Shown in pieces: positions 7,942-16,567 of a stretch of DNA of 64,000 bases (within the stretch, counting starts at the first letter, position 1; every line of letters starts with the position of its first letter). The DNA comes from Pseudanabaena yagii GIHE-NHR1 (GTDB lineage Bacteria > Cyanobacteriota > Cyanobacteriia > Pseudanabaenales > Pseudanabaenaceae). The notes below the pieces were generated by a model that was not told the DNA's origin, did not search any database, and saw only the letters and a list, made by a program, of their open reading frames with translations. A program made the translations under genes and the position numbers. The DNA lies in assembly GCF_012863495.1 (NCBI RefSeq), contig NZ_JAAVJL010000001.1, positions 496,001 through 560,000 on the forward strand, in the 5' to 3' direction.

Positions 7942-9054
7942 ATGCGTAAGCCAAGCTTCCATTTTTTAGCTACTACATTACTGACATTTGCGACAATTCA
8001 GGCGATCGCTCTGGGGTATAGAGATCGCCAGCTAGATGCATTGCTTCAGCAAGATCAACAAGCCTACGCTAAAAGTAGTGCGGGACGCAGTAGTGGCGGC
8101 TCTTTTACTCGTTCAGCACCTTCGAGCTCTAGCAGTAAGTCATCCTCGTCTTCCAGTTCCAGTAGTACCTCTAAACCTTCCAGTCCCAGCAATTCATCTA
8201 GTTCATCATCTCCATCAAGCCCTAGCAGTTCATCTGATAAAGACTCCTTTAGCTCAAATCAGCGACCATCATCAGGTAATACCATCGTTGCTCCTGTAAT
8301 TATTGATAATGGTTATTCTCGTCCTAACTATTCCAACCCTAATTCCTATTACGCACCCTATAGCTCTAGTTCAACTGGCACGCCTTGGTATGTCTGGCTA
8401 ATTCTGTTACTAATTGGCGGCACGATTACTTACTTTATTATTCGAGCGCTATTTTTTGGATCTAAGCCTAGTGTTGCCAAAGAGTTAGAGAATGACACTG
8501 TTACCGTTACTAAGCTCCAAGTTGCACTCCTGTCTCAAGCGCGTGAAGTCCAATCTCGGTTAACTGAGTTAAGCCTAGAAGTGGATACGGATACTTCCGA
8601 AGGCTTACTGACTCTATTACAAGAATCTGCCCTCGCATTGATTCGCACGCCCGAAAATTGGACGCATGTTTGCAGTAGTTCTCAATCGGTAAAGCGCGAT
8701 CAAGCTGAAGGAGTTTTTCAAAAACTTTCTCTCGCCGAACGTAGCAAATTTAGCCATGAATCTTTAGTTAATGTCGGCGGTAGGGTTTCCCAACGCCAAG
8801 CCCCGATCGCTTCTCCTGATAAAGACCCATCGGCATATATTGTCGTCACCTTGCTGATCGGCACAGAACATGACAAGCCACTCTTTGGCGAAATTAGAAA
8901 TACTCAAGAGCTACGCACCGCTTTAGAAGCGATCGCTGCTATACCTGACACGCATTTACTAGTATTTGAGCTGCTCTGGTCTCCCCAAGCGGATTCTGAC
9001 AGTCTCACCTATGACGAGCTACTCACTGAATACACCGACATGATTCAGATCTAA
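7942..9054 (+). CDS. DUF1517 family membrane protein with a serine-rich region
   Basis: This 370-aa protein has a signal or anchor segment (residues about 5-25). It continues with GRSSGGSF, then a long Ser/Pro low-complexity stretch (about 55-110), and a second membrane helix (WYVWLILLLIGGTITYFII, about 150-168). The C-terminal DUF1517 domain is VVTLLIGTEHDKPLFG... ending ELLWSPQ...LTYDELLTEYTDMI. The family occurs in cyanobacteria and chloroplasts, and its biochemical role is not established. The Ser run is encoded by mixed codons, not by a perfect microsatellite. Confidence 0.85.
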   Translation: MRKPSFHFLATTLLTFATIQAIALGYRDRQLDALLQQDQQAYAKSSAGRSSGGSFTRSAPSSSSSKSSSSSSSSSTSKPSSPSNSSSSSSPSSPSSSSDKDSFSSNQRPSSGNTIVAPVIIDNGYSRPNYSNPNSYYAPYSSSSTGTPWYVWLILLLIGGTITYFIIRALFFGSKPSVAKELENDTVTVTKLQVALLSQAREVQSRLTELSLEVDTDTSEGLLTLLQESALALIRTPENWTHVCSSSQSVKRDQAEGVFQKLSLAERSKFSHESLVNVGGRVSQRQAPIASPDKDPSAYIVVTLLIGTEHDKPLFGEIRNTQELRTALEAIAAIPDTHLLVFELLWSPQADSDSLTYDELLTEYTDMIQI

Positions 9055-9084
9055 TAACTTGCTCGCAATGCGAGCAAGTTATTA
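9052..9084. terminator. bidirectional hairpin between convergent genes
   Basis: A 16-bp stem TAATAACTTGCTCGCA and its complement (9052-9067, 9069-9084) overlaps the stop of the DUF1517 gene and faces the convergent oxidoreductase gene. Confidence 0.65.
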
Positions 9085-9092
9085 GCAATTTA

Positions 9093-11153
9093 TTAGGGTG
9101 ACTGATTTCTTGCCCATTTAAGCCATTGCAGCACCGAACTCCATCCATTGAGATGCTGTAACTGGGGAGCGTGAGCTTTTACCAAATTATCAACCGATCG
9201 CAAAGCTGCAAACTGTAAACCCAAGAAGCTATCAACAGCCGCATAGGAACCTCCTAAAGTTGCGGCTCCTGCGGCATATACCCTTCCCTCGTTATTCCGC
9301 AATTCCGCAATTTCAAAATCATTAGTCACACTCAAGCGCCCCAAAGCATTGGTAGAAATGTTATAGCAATCGAGCAAATCAGCGAATAGAGGATTAGTCT
9401 GCACCTTCGCATCTAAACCCGTCGCATCAATAATGAAATCTGCCGTTAATTGCAAGATTCCTTCCATTTGACGCGGACGAATGTATGTGGCTGTGCGGCG
9501 ATCGCTCAGTTGTTCCACCTTCTCCACATCACCAAAGGTAATCTGATACCAACCCTCATTCAGCCCTGTTTGGACGATCCTTTTCCAGTCATGGCGATCG
9601 GCTGTTGTCGTTCCACCCCAATCCTTGAGCAAAGCTTGCCTTGTCTGTGGATCAGCTTCCTCTAATACTGCGCGTAAATCTCCACCCCAACAAGCTTTAG
9701 GCCAGTTGAAGGGCTGAAATTCGTAATGATTTTTCACGGTGCGGTGGGCGCTTCCGTAGCTATTGCCTTGGGCTTTGGGCGATCGCATTAAATGTAAGAG
9801 ATTAATTTTTTGCTGTGGCGATCGCTGTCGTACTTCATAAATGCGCTGCACAATCCGCGAAGCAACTATTCCACGTCCACGAATCAACACCGTACCGCCA
9901 TGATTTTGTAAATGCTCATAAATATGCTCATGTTCCTCATAGCCATTCACCACCGCTCGAAAATCCTCAGTTTCACTGCGATAGGTTTGGAGATCGGGCA
10001 AAAACTGAATCGCCGCATAGCCCATCGCCAAATGGAGATATTTGGCGACTAAAAAAGCATGGTTCCCCCGTCCTAGGGAATAGGCGATCGCATAGCGTCC
10101 ATCGGTAGTTTTGCGAATGGAACGGACTCTTCCATAGCGATAGATTTTATCCCACCCAATACGGCTCGCTTCGCGATCGATGGAATCAAACACATTGCCC
10201 GATCTCGGTGTATAGGTTTCGGCTAAATCAGGCTCAGCAAAGACTTGCCAGAGATATCTACAAGCTGCACTAACCTTGCCGTGAGTGAAGTCATGCCATG
10301 CCTCGCGCCATGCGTAACTCGGAAATCCCCAAATATTATCGGGACAGGAATCAGAATTAGAGCGCAGTCTTTCATGTAAAGGAATTTGGGAATTAAGGCA
10401 GAGTCTCTTATATCGAGCATAGGGTTGTGGTTCTAAACCAAGGGCAACAATCTGATCCGCCGCCACACCAAAAATCCTGAGATAGTCAGTCCAGATATAA
10501 CTTCCTAATCCGCCACCGAGCGCTCCGTAGGTTGTCTCATGCACTGGTAGCCCCAAACTATACAAAGATTGAACTTCTACATTCGGTAATTGAAAGAAAT
10601 CGGGAGGGAATGTTTGAGTAGATTCTAGGCTTTGTCCAGTATTAACAGGCTGTGAAATAGCTGGACTTGTTTCAGACTTGAGCAATCCCGTTTCAGGATG
10701 AAAGAGAATTGTAGGAACAGAAGAAGAGAGCTTAACGGTATTACTTGATGAATTATGGGGCGATCCCGTAATAATTGTTTGACTCGTTGATGGCAAATCA
10801 AAGGCGATCGCAATTTCATAGCGTCCAATCGTTAAGAGATCGCCACTCGCTAGCACTCTCCGTAATCCCATCCCCTGTTCAATTAATGCCCCATTTACCA
10901 AAATCCCATTGGTACTATTTTGGTCAATTACTACTACGTTACCCTGCTCGAATACCAGCAAAGCATGGTATCGCGACACCGAGCGATCGCTTAGCACTAA
11001 TGGCGATACCTGATTCCCATCAAGGTCATTTGGTAAAGAAGTTTGCTCCTTGCCAATCGCGATTGGTAAACTCAACTGTAAGCTCTGCTGCTGATTTGTA
11101 TTGATTTCCAGCCAACTTAACTGAACAAAAATTTGCATGTTATTCAAAATCAT
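9093..11153 (-). CDS. FHA domain fused to a FAD/NAD(P)-binding oxidoreductase-like protein
   Basis: This is a 686-aa fusion. The N-terminal FHA domain spans about residues 8-120, with the core LSDRSVSRYHALL and DQNSTNGILVNG that normally binds phosphothreonine. A linker follows (about 120-195), then a flavin-type region with HETTYGALGGGLGSYIWTDY, a Rossmann-like VLIRGRGIVASRI near 430 and IIDATGLDAKV near 590. The start is ATG 11153, or the internal ATG at 11138. The pairing suggests an oxidoreductase recruited by a Ser/Thr kinase signal. The substrate cannot be read from sequence. Confidence 0.75.
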   Translation of the reverse strand: MILNNMQIFVQLSWLEINTNQQQSLQLSLPIAIGKEQTSLPNDLDGNQVSPLVLSDRSVSRYHALLVFEQGNVVVIDQNSTNGILVNGALIEQGMGLRRVLASGDLLTIGRYEIAIAFDLPSTSQTIITGSPHNSSSNTVKLSSSVPTILFHPETGLLKSETSPAISQPVNTGQSLESTQTFPPDFFQLPNVEVQSLYSLGLPVHETTYGALGGGLGSYIWTDYLRIFGVAADQIVALGLEPQPYARYKRLCLNSQIPLHERLRSNSDSCPDNIWGFPSYAWREAWHDFTHGKVSAACRYLWQVFAEPDLAETYTPRSGNVFDSIDREASRIGWDKIYRYGRVRSIRKTTDGRYAIAYSLGRGNHAFLVAKYLHLAMGYAAIQFLPDLQTYRSETEDFRAVVNGYEEHEHIYEHLQNHGGTVLIRGRGIVASRIVQRIYEVRQRSPQQKINLLHLMRSPKAQGNSYGSAHRTVKNHYEFQPFNWPKACWGGDLRAVLEEADPQTRQALLKDWGGTTTADRHDWKRIVQTGLNEGWYQITFGDVEKVEQLSDRRTATYIRPRQMEGILQLTADFIIDATGLDAKVQTNPLFADLLDCYNISTNALGRLSVTNDFEIAELRNNEGRVYAAGAATLGGSYAAVDSFLGLQFAALRSVDNLVKAHAPQLQHLNGWSSVLQWLKWARNQSP

Positions 11154-11184
11154 GTGTTAAGAGATTTACAGCGCAATTCTTTAC

Positions 11185-11281
11185 CTAAGGGTTCTGCAAT
11201 TTAATAAAGAACCAGATTTTTTGTGGCGCGGCTTCGCCGCGCCACAAAAAATCGGTTCCTTATTTCCCTGTATGTCCCTAA
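11185..11281. repeat. family B palindromic repeat, copy 1
   Basis: It contains a CTAAGGG outer arm, AATAAAGAACC, the core TTTTTTGTGGCGCGGC / GCCGCGCCACAAAAAA, GGTTCCTTATT, and the closing CCCTAAG arm. The right end overlaps the stop codon of the FHA-zinc ribbon gene. Other copies are at 18661-18744, 28868-28996 and 32585-32680. Confidence 0.75.
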
Positions 11282-11766
11282 GCAAGAGGCAAAATACTAC
11301 TGGCAGCACCAGCTAAGGAAGTACCACACCAAGGACATACGAGGGTTATCTTCTCATAGCTAGAAATCTTAGCGCATTTGAGATTTGGACATTGCAATCC
11401 ATAGGCTTGGTTGGGATTATTGCTATGAGGATTTGGTACAGATTTGGGGGGGGATTGAGTGACGATTTCCGTAATTTGCAAAATTTGATGTCCCAATGCG
11501 ATCGCGCTATTTTGCTGAAGTTCGATTTCTCCCTGCACTAACCGCTTACCGTCAACAACTGGCGGATTGGATTCACGCATATTCCTAAGCCAAAATTTTC
11601 GCTTCTGCGGGTCAAAATAAATCACCACATGCAAGCCTGACACTGTGGGATCGGATAAAACTAAATCACACCTTGCAGGGTCACGCCCAACCCGCACCAT
11701 CGTGAGACCAATTTTATATTGTTTCGTAATGTCAGATTCCACCCAAGTTAGTGTTAATTCAGACAT
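11278..11766 (-). CDS. FHA domain protein with C-terminal zinc ribbon
   Basis: This 162-aa cytoplasmic protein has an FHA domain at residues about 5-95 (VRVGRDPARCDLVLSDPTVSGLHVVIY, with arginine and serine/histidine positions of a phosphothreonine pocket). A Pro/Asn linker follows, then CPNLKC...CPWCG, a four-cysteine zinc ribbon at about 125-150. It lies downstream of the divergent membrane protein gene at 11876. It may read phosphorylation by the kinases of this genome; the partner is unknown. Confidence 0.8.
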   Translation of the reverse strand: MSELTLTWVESDITKQYKIGLTMVRVGRDPARCDLVLSDPTVSGLHVVIYFDPQKRKFWLRNMRESNPPVVDGKRLVQGEIELQQNSAIALGHQILQITEIVTQSPPKSVPNPHSNNPNQAYGLQCPNLKCAKISSYEKITLVCPWCGTSLAGAASSILPLA

Positions 11767-11803
11767 AATTGTCCTTAATGCTTGATTCTAAATATAGCGT
11801 TTT

Positions 11804-11854
11804 CCCGATAGGATGTTTGTATTCTTGCCGAAGGTAAGAATACAAACATCCTAA
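11804..11854. repeat. hairpin in the divergent promoter region
   Basis: TAGGATGTTTGTATTCTT and its complement AAGAATACAAACATCCTA flank a GCCGAAGGT apex. It lies between the FHA gene (minus) and the membrane protein gene (plus), so it may affect the leader of either. Confidence 0.6.
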
Positions 11855-11875
11855 AAAGACCTAACATTAATTTCC

Positions 11876-12304
11876 ATGACTCCGACATTACTTGGACGAT
11901 GGCAAACTCGCCTCTTACTTTTGGGAACCTTGGGAGTACTCATTACCATTCCCTTTTCTCTGATCAATGGTGACGCGATTTACTTTCAAGTTTTACTATG
12001 TATTGCAGTTCTAGGATGTATTTGGGATATTGTCTACAATCTACTTCAGCAAATACGTTGGGATCATGATTGGTCAGCATTGTGGCAATTAGCCGCAGGG
12101 ATTTGGGAAGCTTTTTTCTTTTATGTTCCCTTTAAATTTCTACTCGGTAATGTCTTGAAATTACCTTGGCTCAACTCAGACCTTCCCTTCGACAAATTTT
12201 TATTACATTACATATGTATATGGCTAGCTGTCTTTACTGCCTCTCAAACGATCATGCGAGTCATCTTTCCCCGTTGGCGATTTCATGGAGGAGAATGGCT
12301 ATGA
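11876..12304 (+). CDS. small conserved membrane protein, function unknown
   Basis: This 142-aa protein has about four hydrophobic helices (residues 12-28, 36-54, 68-90, 112-130). Its C-terminus is conserved-looking: LPFDKFLLHYICIWLAVF followed by FPRWRFHGGEWL. Proteins ending in RWRFHGGEW occur in many cyanobacteria next to FHA genes, by my recollection. No catalytic motif is visible. It is divergent from the FHA-zinc ribbon gene, which hints at a joint role. Confidence 0.6.
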   Translation: MTPTLLGRWQTRLLLLGTLGVLITIPFSLINGDAIYFQVLLCIAVLGCIWDIVYNLLQQIRWDHDWSALWQLAAGIWEAFFFYVPFKFLLGNVLKLPWLNSDLPFDKFLLHYICIWLAVFTASQTIMRVIFPRWRFHGGEWL

Positions 12305-12338
12305 ATCAAACAGGGGATGTATCACACACACTCTGTTC

Positions 12339-12438
12339 TTAAGTAACTGGGTGCAATTAAATATAAATCCCCAAAACCTGTAGCTCACACGCAGCGTGAG
12401 CTACAGGTTTTGGGTTTTAATTACGCTCAGCTACTTAG
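12339..12438. repeat. family C palindromic repeat, copy 2
   Basis: A TAAGTAACTGGGTGCAATTA outer arm and a closing AATTACGCTCAGCTACTTA enclose an AACCTGTAGCTCAC / GTGAGCTACAGGTT hairpin. The rest of the 396-base gap (12305-12700) has no open frame I can support. Confidence 0.7.
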
Positions 12439-12700
12439 ATAAGCTATTTTGCTGATGCAATAATCAGATTTTTTTGAGAAACTAAACACAGCAACATAGA
12501 TGTTTCGTTAAGCCCATTTGCAGCGAGATTTAGACTGAAAGGTTTGAGTCTCGCTATTTTTGTGTTTTGTTTTAGGAATATCAGTTTGCAATCAACATCA
12601 ATAACCTGATTACTAGCGCCCTACTAGTTTTTAAGATTATTTATTGCAAGTCAATATAGTAACATAAGTTGAGAGATCTGGTCAGAAATTTTTTGCTTTT

Positions 12701-13291
12701 ATGGATGCAACCCTTATTCGTCAACTTGTATGGCTAGACTATCGATTAGCTCTGCTATTTGTTGTTTTTGTCCCTTTTGGATTGTTATGCTGGGCTTTTC
12801 GCAGTGGCAGTGAGGCAGTAAAGCGATCGCTACTTTTATATTGGCGCGTCGCCAGCCTCTTTCTCATTACGATCTATTTAGCGATCGGTAGTTTACCAAT
12901 ATCCTTTATTTCAGGTATCGTTGCGGAGATTCTCATTGTCTTAGCACTGTGGTTTTGGCAAGATCTTAATGAAGATATTGAAGCTTCTCGCCAAAGTCTG
13001 AGACCAGTTTATTTAGGATGGCGTTGGGCAACCACTATTTATTGTGGTGTAAGTATTGTATTAAGAGCATTATTTGCTAACTGTGCCTTTACCTCAATTG
13101 ATAAACTTAGCGATACTTGCAAAATTTGGTTCGAGCCACCTCTAAGTTTTAGCGCTACATTTCATCATGGAATGCCTGTAGAAAACTTGGCATTTTTTGG
13201 AGCAGTTGGGGGAATTGTTTATGGTCTATACCTATTCTCCTTTCTCGCCTTTAGTCTGCCAAAAACAGGCAGAATCGCATTTCGTGACTAA
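12701..13291 (+). CDS. DUF3177 family membrane protein
   Basis: This 196-aa protein has five or so transmembrane segments. The opening LVWLDYRLALLFVVFVPFGLL is followed by a first loop RSGSEAVKRSLLLYWRVASLFLI, both typical of cyanobacterial DUF3177 proteins. The mid-protein motif WQDLNEDIEASRQ is cytoplasmic. Function unknown. It is monocistronic, with a family D repeat directly downstream. Confidence 0.75.
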   Translation: MDATLIRQLVWLDYRLALLFVVFVPFGLLCWAFRSGSEAVKRSLLLYWRVASLFLITIYLAIGSLPISFISGIVAEILIVLALWFWQDLNEDIEASRQSLRPVYLGWRWATTIYCGVSIVLRALFANCAFTSIDKLSDTCKIWFEPPLSFSATFHHGMPVENLAFFGAVGGIVYGLYLFSFLAFSLPKTGRIAFRD

Positions 13292-13298
13292 TTTGTAT

Positions 13299-13393
13299 TA
13301 CAGCGCTTTGCGCTCACTTAAATTTTTGAAAGTGCGGCTTTGCCTGTCGTACTTTCAAAAATCCCTCTCGGTTTTAAGCCTCAACAGACTGTA
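13299..13393. repeat. family D palindromic repeat, copy 2
   Basis: The element starts with CAGCGCTTTGCGCTCACTTAAA, has a core TTTTTGAAAGTGCGGC...GTACTTTCAAAAA hairpin, and ends with AAGCCTCAACAGACTGTA. It lies between convergent DUF3177 and NAD kinase genes. Confidence 0.65.
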
Positions 13394-13427
13394 AAGAAAG
13401 GTGGCGATTTGTAACACATTCTTGATA

Positions 13428-13457
13428 AGAAAAGCCTCGCAATGCGAGGCTTTTCTT
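13428..13457 (-). terminator. terminator of the NAD kinase gene
   Basis: An AAGAAAAGCCTCGCA / TGCGAGGCTTTTCTT hairpin overlaps the stop codon of nadK on the minus strand and ends in A/T-rich sequence that reads as a T-run on that strand. Confidence 0.7.
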
Positions 13458-14385
13458 ATGGTCTATATTGATTGGGATAACGAACCCTTGCTCCTGTCCA
13501 TAAAAGCTTTTGACGTAGCGCCTGATAATAGGAATATTCTTCACGTAAAACGATAAACTGCGCCTGACAATCTGACATCCGAATATCAACTCTCTGTCCG
13601 GGGAACACTGAAGTAGCGATCACTCCGTCTGTCCATAATTTCAAACTAAAATCATCGGTAGTTAGTGACCAAATGCTCACCGTTAGTTTTGGCGGAATCA
13701 CGATCGCCCGACTCGATAGGCTCAAGGGACAAATTGGTGTAATCGCGATCGCATGCATTCCTGAATGCACAATGGGACCATTTGCCGCCACCGTGTAGGA
13801 AGTCGAGCCAGTAGGTGTCGCCACAATCAGCCCATCACCATGATATTGATCGACCACTTCACCATCGATCTCTAGTTCTAAAGATGCTGTCACCATGCGA
13901 TCAGGAGAAGCAGGCTTAACACACATTTCATTGAGACATAAAAAAGGACCGCAGGGCTGCCCCATTCTGCTCCCTAAACCTTCATCAACATTGATGACCC
14001 GCGCTTCGAGCATCATCCGCCGCTCGATCGCAAAGCGATCGGATAATAGCCTTTCCCAGATTTCCTTGGTATTGCCACATTCCTCGATCGAGTGGGTCAG
14101 AAAGCCCAAATGTCCACCGACATTAATCGCTAAAATCGGTACTTCCAATCTTGCCAAATATCTCGCCGCCCCCAAAGTTGCCCCATCACCACCCAAGACA
14201 ACGGCTAGATCAATTTCTTGGTGCATGGATTCCAGAAACACAGGATAGGGATTATCGGTAGCTCCCGTTGGACCAATTAAGACTTTGACACCAAGTTCTT
14301 CTAGCTCACAGCTACATCGCTCCGCCCACATTTTGCCAATTTGACTACCCGACTTATAGGCGATTATTGCTTTACGAATCTTCAC
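13456..14385 (-). CDS. nadK: NAD kinase
   Basis: This 309-aa protein is an ATP:NAD+ 2'-phosphotransferase that makes NADP+. Diagnostic features are VVLGGDGATLGAARYLA (GGDG motif near residue 65), AINVGGHLGFLTH, and the second-domain motif DGLIVATPTGSTSYTVAANGPIVHS near residues 180-205. Cyanobacteria often carry two NAD kinases, and this one resembles the longer type. The stop is covered by a terminator and the start is at a free ATG. Confidence 0.93.
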   Translation of the reverse strand: MKIRKAIIAYKSGSQIGKMWAERCSCELEELGVKVLIGPTGATDNPYPVFLESMHQEIDLAVVLGGDGATLGAARYLARLEVPILAINVGGHLGFLTHSIEECGNTKEIWERLLSDRFAIERRMMLEARVINVDEGLGSRMGQPCGPFLCLNEMCVKPASPDRMVTASLELEIDGEVVDQYHGDGLIVATPTGSTSYTVAANGPIVHSGMHAIAITPICPLSLSSRAIVIPPKLTVSIWSLTTDDFSLKLWTDGVIATSVFPGQRVDIRMSDCQAQFIVLREEYSYYQALRQKLLWTGARVRYPNQYRP

Positions 14386-14834
14386 GAATATCTCTCAAGT
14401 GGGAACGTAATGATTAGCAAGATAGGCAGCACTAAGCGCTGTAAATCTCTGGATGGAATGCCTTCATGTTATATCAATTGTCATTTTTAAAGATGGGACA
14501 AAGAGCACATTGGCATCTTTTCTCTACTCAGTGGCTGGGCACAATCACAAAACCTGTGGTTTGCCCTGTGCGTGAGCCACAGGTTTATGGTTACAGTCTG
14601 TTGAAGTTTAAGAGAAATTGTTGAAAGTGAGGCTTAGCAACGCTTTCAACAATTTCTCTACAAAGCTTTGTATCTTGCTATTAGAGGTAAATGGCAGAAT
14701 TTGTCTTATTTTTTGTTGGTTCTTGCTGCTATTGTCATAATCTTTGTTTAATTAATGAAAATTAATGATACAAAAAACAAATTTTTGAGATAAGATTTGA
14801 CACTAAGTAAAATTCTTTGTGTGAAGGGTAAGTC
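14386..14834. other. 449-bp gap with two repeat fragments and the promoter region of the coiled-coil/ruvA operon
   Basis: The divergent gap contains a partial family C repeat (14528-14595) joined directly to a family D repeat (14594-14668). The last ~150 bases before 14835 are AT-rich and probably hold the promoter. No open frame is convincing. Confidence 0.55.
14528..14668. repeat. family C half-copy fused to family D copy 3
   Basis: GTGGCTGGGCACAATCA and a AACCTGTGGTTTG / GTGAGCCACAGGTT hairpin match family C. From 14594 the TACAGTCTGTTGAAGTTTAA arm and the TGTTGAAAGTGAGGC...CGCTTTCAACA hairpin match family D. The shared ACAG junction suggests one repeat inserted next to another. Confidence 0.6.
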
Positions 14835-15917
14835 ATGAGTCAGGCAGGATTTAGCGATTCATCATCACAAGAGAGCATCAATCCATTGATCACGGAACCG
14901 CAATCCCAATCTCAGAGTTTGTCTTCTAATGTACTCGGAGATTCGTCTACTCTGCTTAATACCTTGCCCCGTCAAGTTTTAGAGCAAGAGCTACAGTTTT
15001 GCAACGAGCGCAGTCAACAGGCTCAGGTTTTGTTGCGTCAGGCTCAAGAGCAATTACAGCTTTCACAATTAGTAATCCAACGACAGGAAACTTTAACTCA
15101 AACTCTCCAAGCAAGGATTGACCAGCTAGAGCGTGAGTTACAAGATGTGCATACTAATTGCGATGAGTTGCGCGATCGCCTCAAGCGTCAACAGCACCAC
15201 ACATCACAGTTAAAGGCTGCCCTCGAACGTTGCCTCGATACATCGACCCCTGCCCCCAAGGATATGGCACTGTCGGCATTAGAGTCTTGGTCGATCGCCA
15301 AGATGGCTGATGAAAAAATTGCACCAGTAGAAGCTGCTAGTAATTCTCCTTTGCAAAATGTAGTCAAAATTGTGCCTACTCCCCAGCCTATTGCTGTACC
15401 TGAAACCCCAGAGTTAGTTACTCCGATTAAGCAATCTGAAGAACCTGAAGCTATTGAAGAACCACTGAGATTATCCATTCCTGCTAAAAATCAGCCAATT
15501 TCACCTCTAATTGTTAGACCTCACAAGGCTTCTCAAGGTTCACCGATCGCCCCAAATTTACCCAAGTGGCAGCCAAGCATTGTGCCTGACGTGAAATCTG
15601 AAGTTAAAAATATAGATGATCGCTCAGTTGATGTGGCAAATAGCCACAGTATCTACCAATCAGAGCAAGAAAGCTCCTTCAATGAAGAAAGCAATGTTGC
15701 CAATGATTCAGCAATTTCTTCAGCACCAACATTAAAAACTTCGACAGTAATGTCTACAGTAGCTGCACCTAAGTTTATGCAGGCTTTGTACGGCAATGCT
15801 AACCATGAAGAGGAAGAGCCACCGCAACTAGCGATCGCCAATTCAGCTTCTCGTAAAGCCGTGACATCGTTAGCCGCAGTGCAGCTTCCCCAGTTCCCTC
15901 CCTTGCCGCGCCGATGA
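14835..15917 (+). CDS. coiled-coil protein of unknown function, coupled to ruvA
   Basis: In this 360-aa protein, residues about 45-135 are a strong heptad-rich coiled coil (RQVLEQELQFCNERSQQAQ... LQARIDQLERELQDV). The rest is Pro/Ser/Glu-rich and probably disordered, ending VQLPQFPPLPRR. The stop overlaps the ruvA start by four bases (ATGA), so the two genes are likely co-translated. No enzymatic motif is seen. A scaffold or regulatory role is possible but is inference only. Confidence 0.65.
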   Translation: MSQAGFSDSSSQESINPLITEPQSQSQSLSSNVLGDSSTLLNTLPRQVLEQELQFCNERSQQAQVLLRQAQEQLQLSQLVIQRQETLTQTLQARIDQLERELQDVHTNCDELRDRLKRQQHHTSQLKAALERCLDTSTPAPKDMALSALESWSIAKMADEKIAPVEAASNSPLQNVVKIVPTPQPIAVPETPELVTPIKQSEEPEAIEEPLRLSIPAKNQPISPLIVRPHKASQGSPIAPNLPKWQPSIVPDVKSEVKNIDDRSVDVANSHSIYQSEQESSFNEESNVANDSAISSAPTLKTSTVMSTVAAPKFMQALYGNANHEEEEPPQLAIANSASRKAVTSLAAVQLPQFPPLPRR

Positions 15918-16558
15918 TTGGGTTTTTACGTGGTGCGATCGCTGCCTGCAAAGCTGCTGACAGTTCTCGCAAAAATACGCCTAGCTATTGGCTCACCCTT
16001 GATGTTCAGGGTGTTGGTTATGATATTCAAATTACAGCTAGTGCAGCGGGTAAGTTACCGCCTGTAGGCGAAGAAACACAGGTATTCACCCATTTGCTTG
16101 TCCGTGAGGATCAAATGGTGCTGTTTGGATTTCCCACTCTCGCCGAGCGTGAGCTATTTCGCCAATTAATCAGTGTTTCAGGGATTGGCACACAAGTGGG
16201 CTTAGCTCTATTAAATAGTTTAGGAATTCAAGATCTGGTTAAAGCGATCGTTTCGGGCAATACCAGAGTTTTGAGTTTAACGCCAGGGGTAGGGACAAAG
16301 ACTGCTGAGAGACTTGCATTAGAACTAAAAACGAAACTTGCGGATGGTCGCCTAGCTCAGGTTGGCTCAACGCGATCGCCAAGCAGTATTTTAAGTGTGG
16401 CGCTCCAAGAAGAATTAGAGATGACTTTGCTAGCTCTAGGCTATACACCTACGGAAATTAGTAATGCGCTCAATGCGATCGTCAGTTTACCAATTCTTGC
16501 GAAAACTCAAGATATCGAAGCATGGATTAAAGAGGCGATCGCATGGCTATCTCGATAA
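15914..16558 (+). CDS. ruvA: Holliday junction branch migration protein RuvA
   Basis: The 214-aa subunit binds Holliday junctions and loads RuvB. Domain I is an OB-fold (MIGFLRG..., DVQGVGYDIQ, near 1-65, with an insert SSRKNTPSYW typical of cyanobacteria). Domain II holds two helix-hairpin-helix motifs (ISVSGIGTQVGLALLN and LTPGVGTKTAERLALELK). Domain III is at the C-terminus (LLALGYTPTEISNALNAI). It overlaps the upstream coiled-coil gene by 4 bp. ruvB is not in the window. Confidence 0.95.
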   Translation: MIGFLRGAIAACKAADSSRKNTPSYWLTLDVQGVGYDIQITASAAGKLPPVGEETQVFTHLLVREDQMVLFGFPTLAERELFRQLISVSGIGTQVGLALLNSLGIQDLVKAIVSGNTRVLSLTPGVGTKTAERLALELKTKLADGRLAQVGSTRSPSSILSVALQEELEMTLLALGYTPTEISNALNAIVSLPILAKTQDIEAWIKEAIAWLSR

Positions 16559-16567
16559 ATTGACATT

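Noticed and set aside
7942-9054. Serine-rich stretch of the DUF1517 protein as a tandem repeat or CRISPR-like array
   Set aside because: Codons are mixed (AGC, TCT, TCA, AGT), there is no regular spacer, and the region is in frame within a known family.
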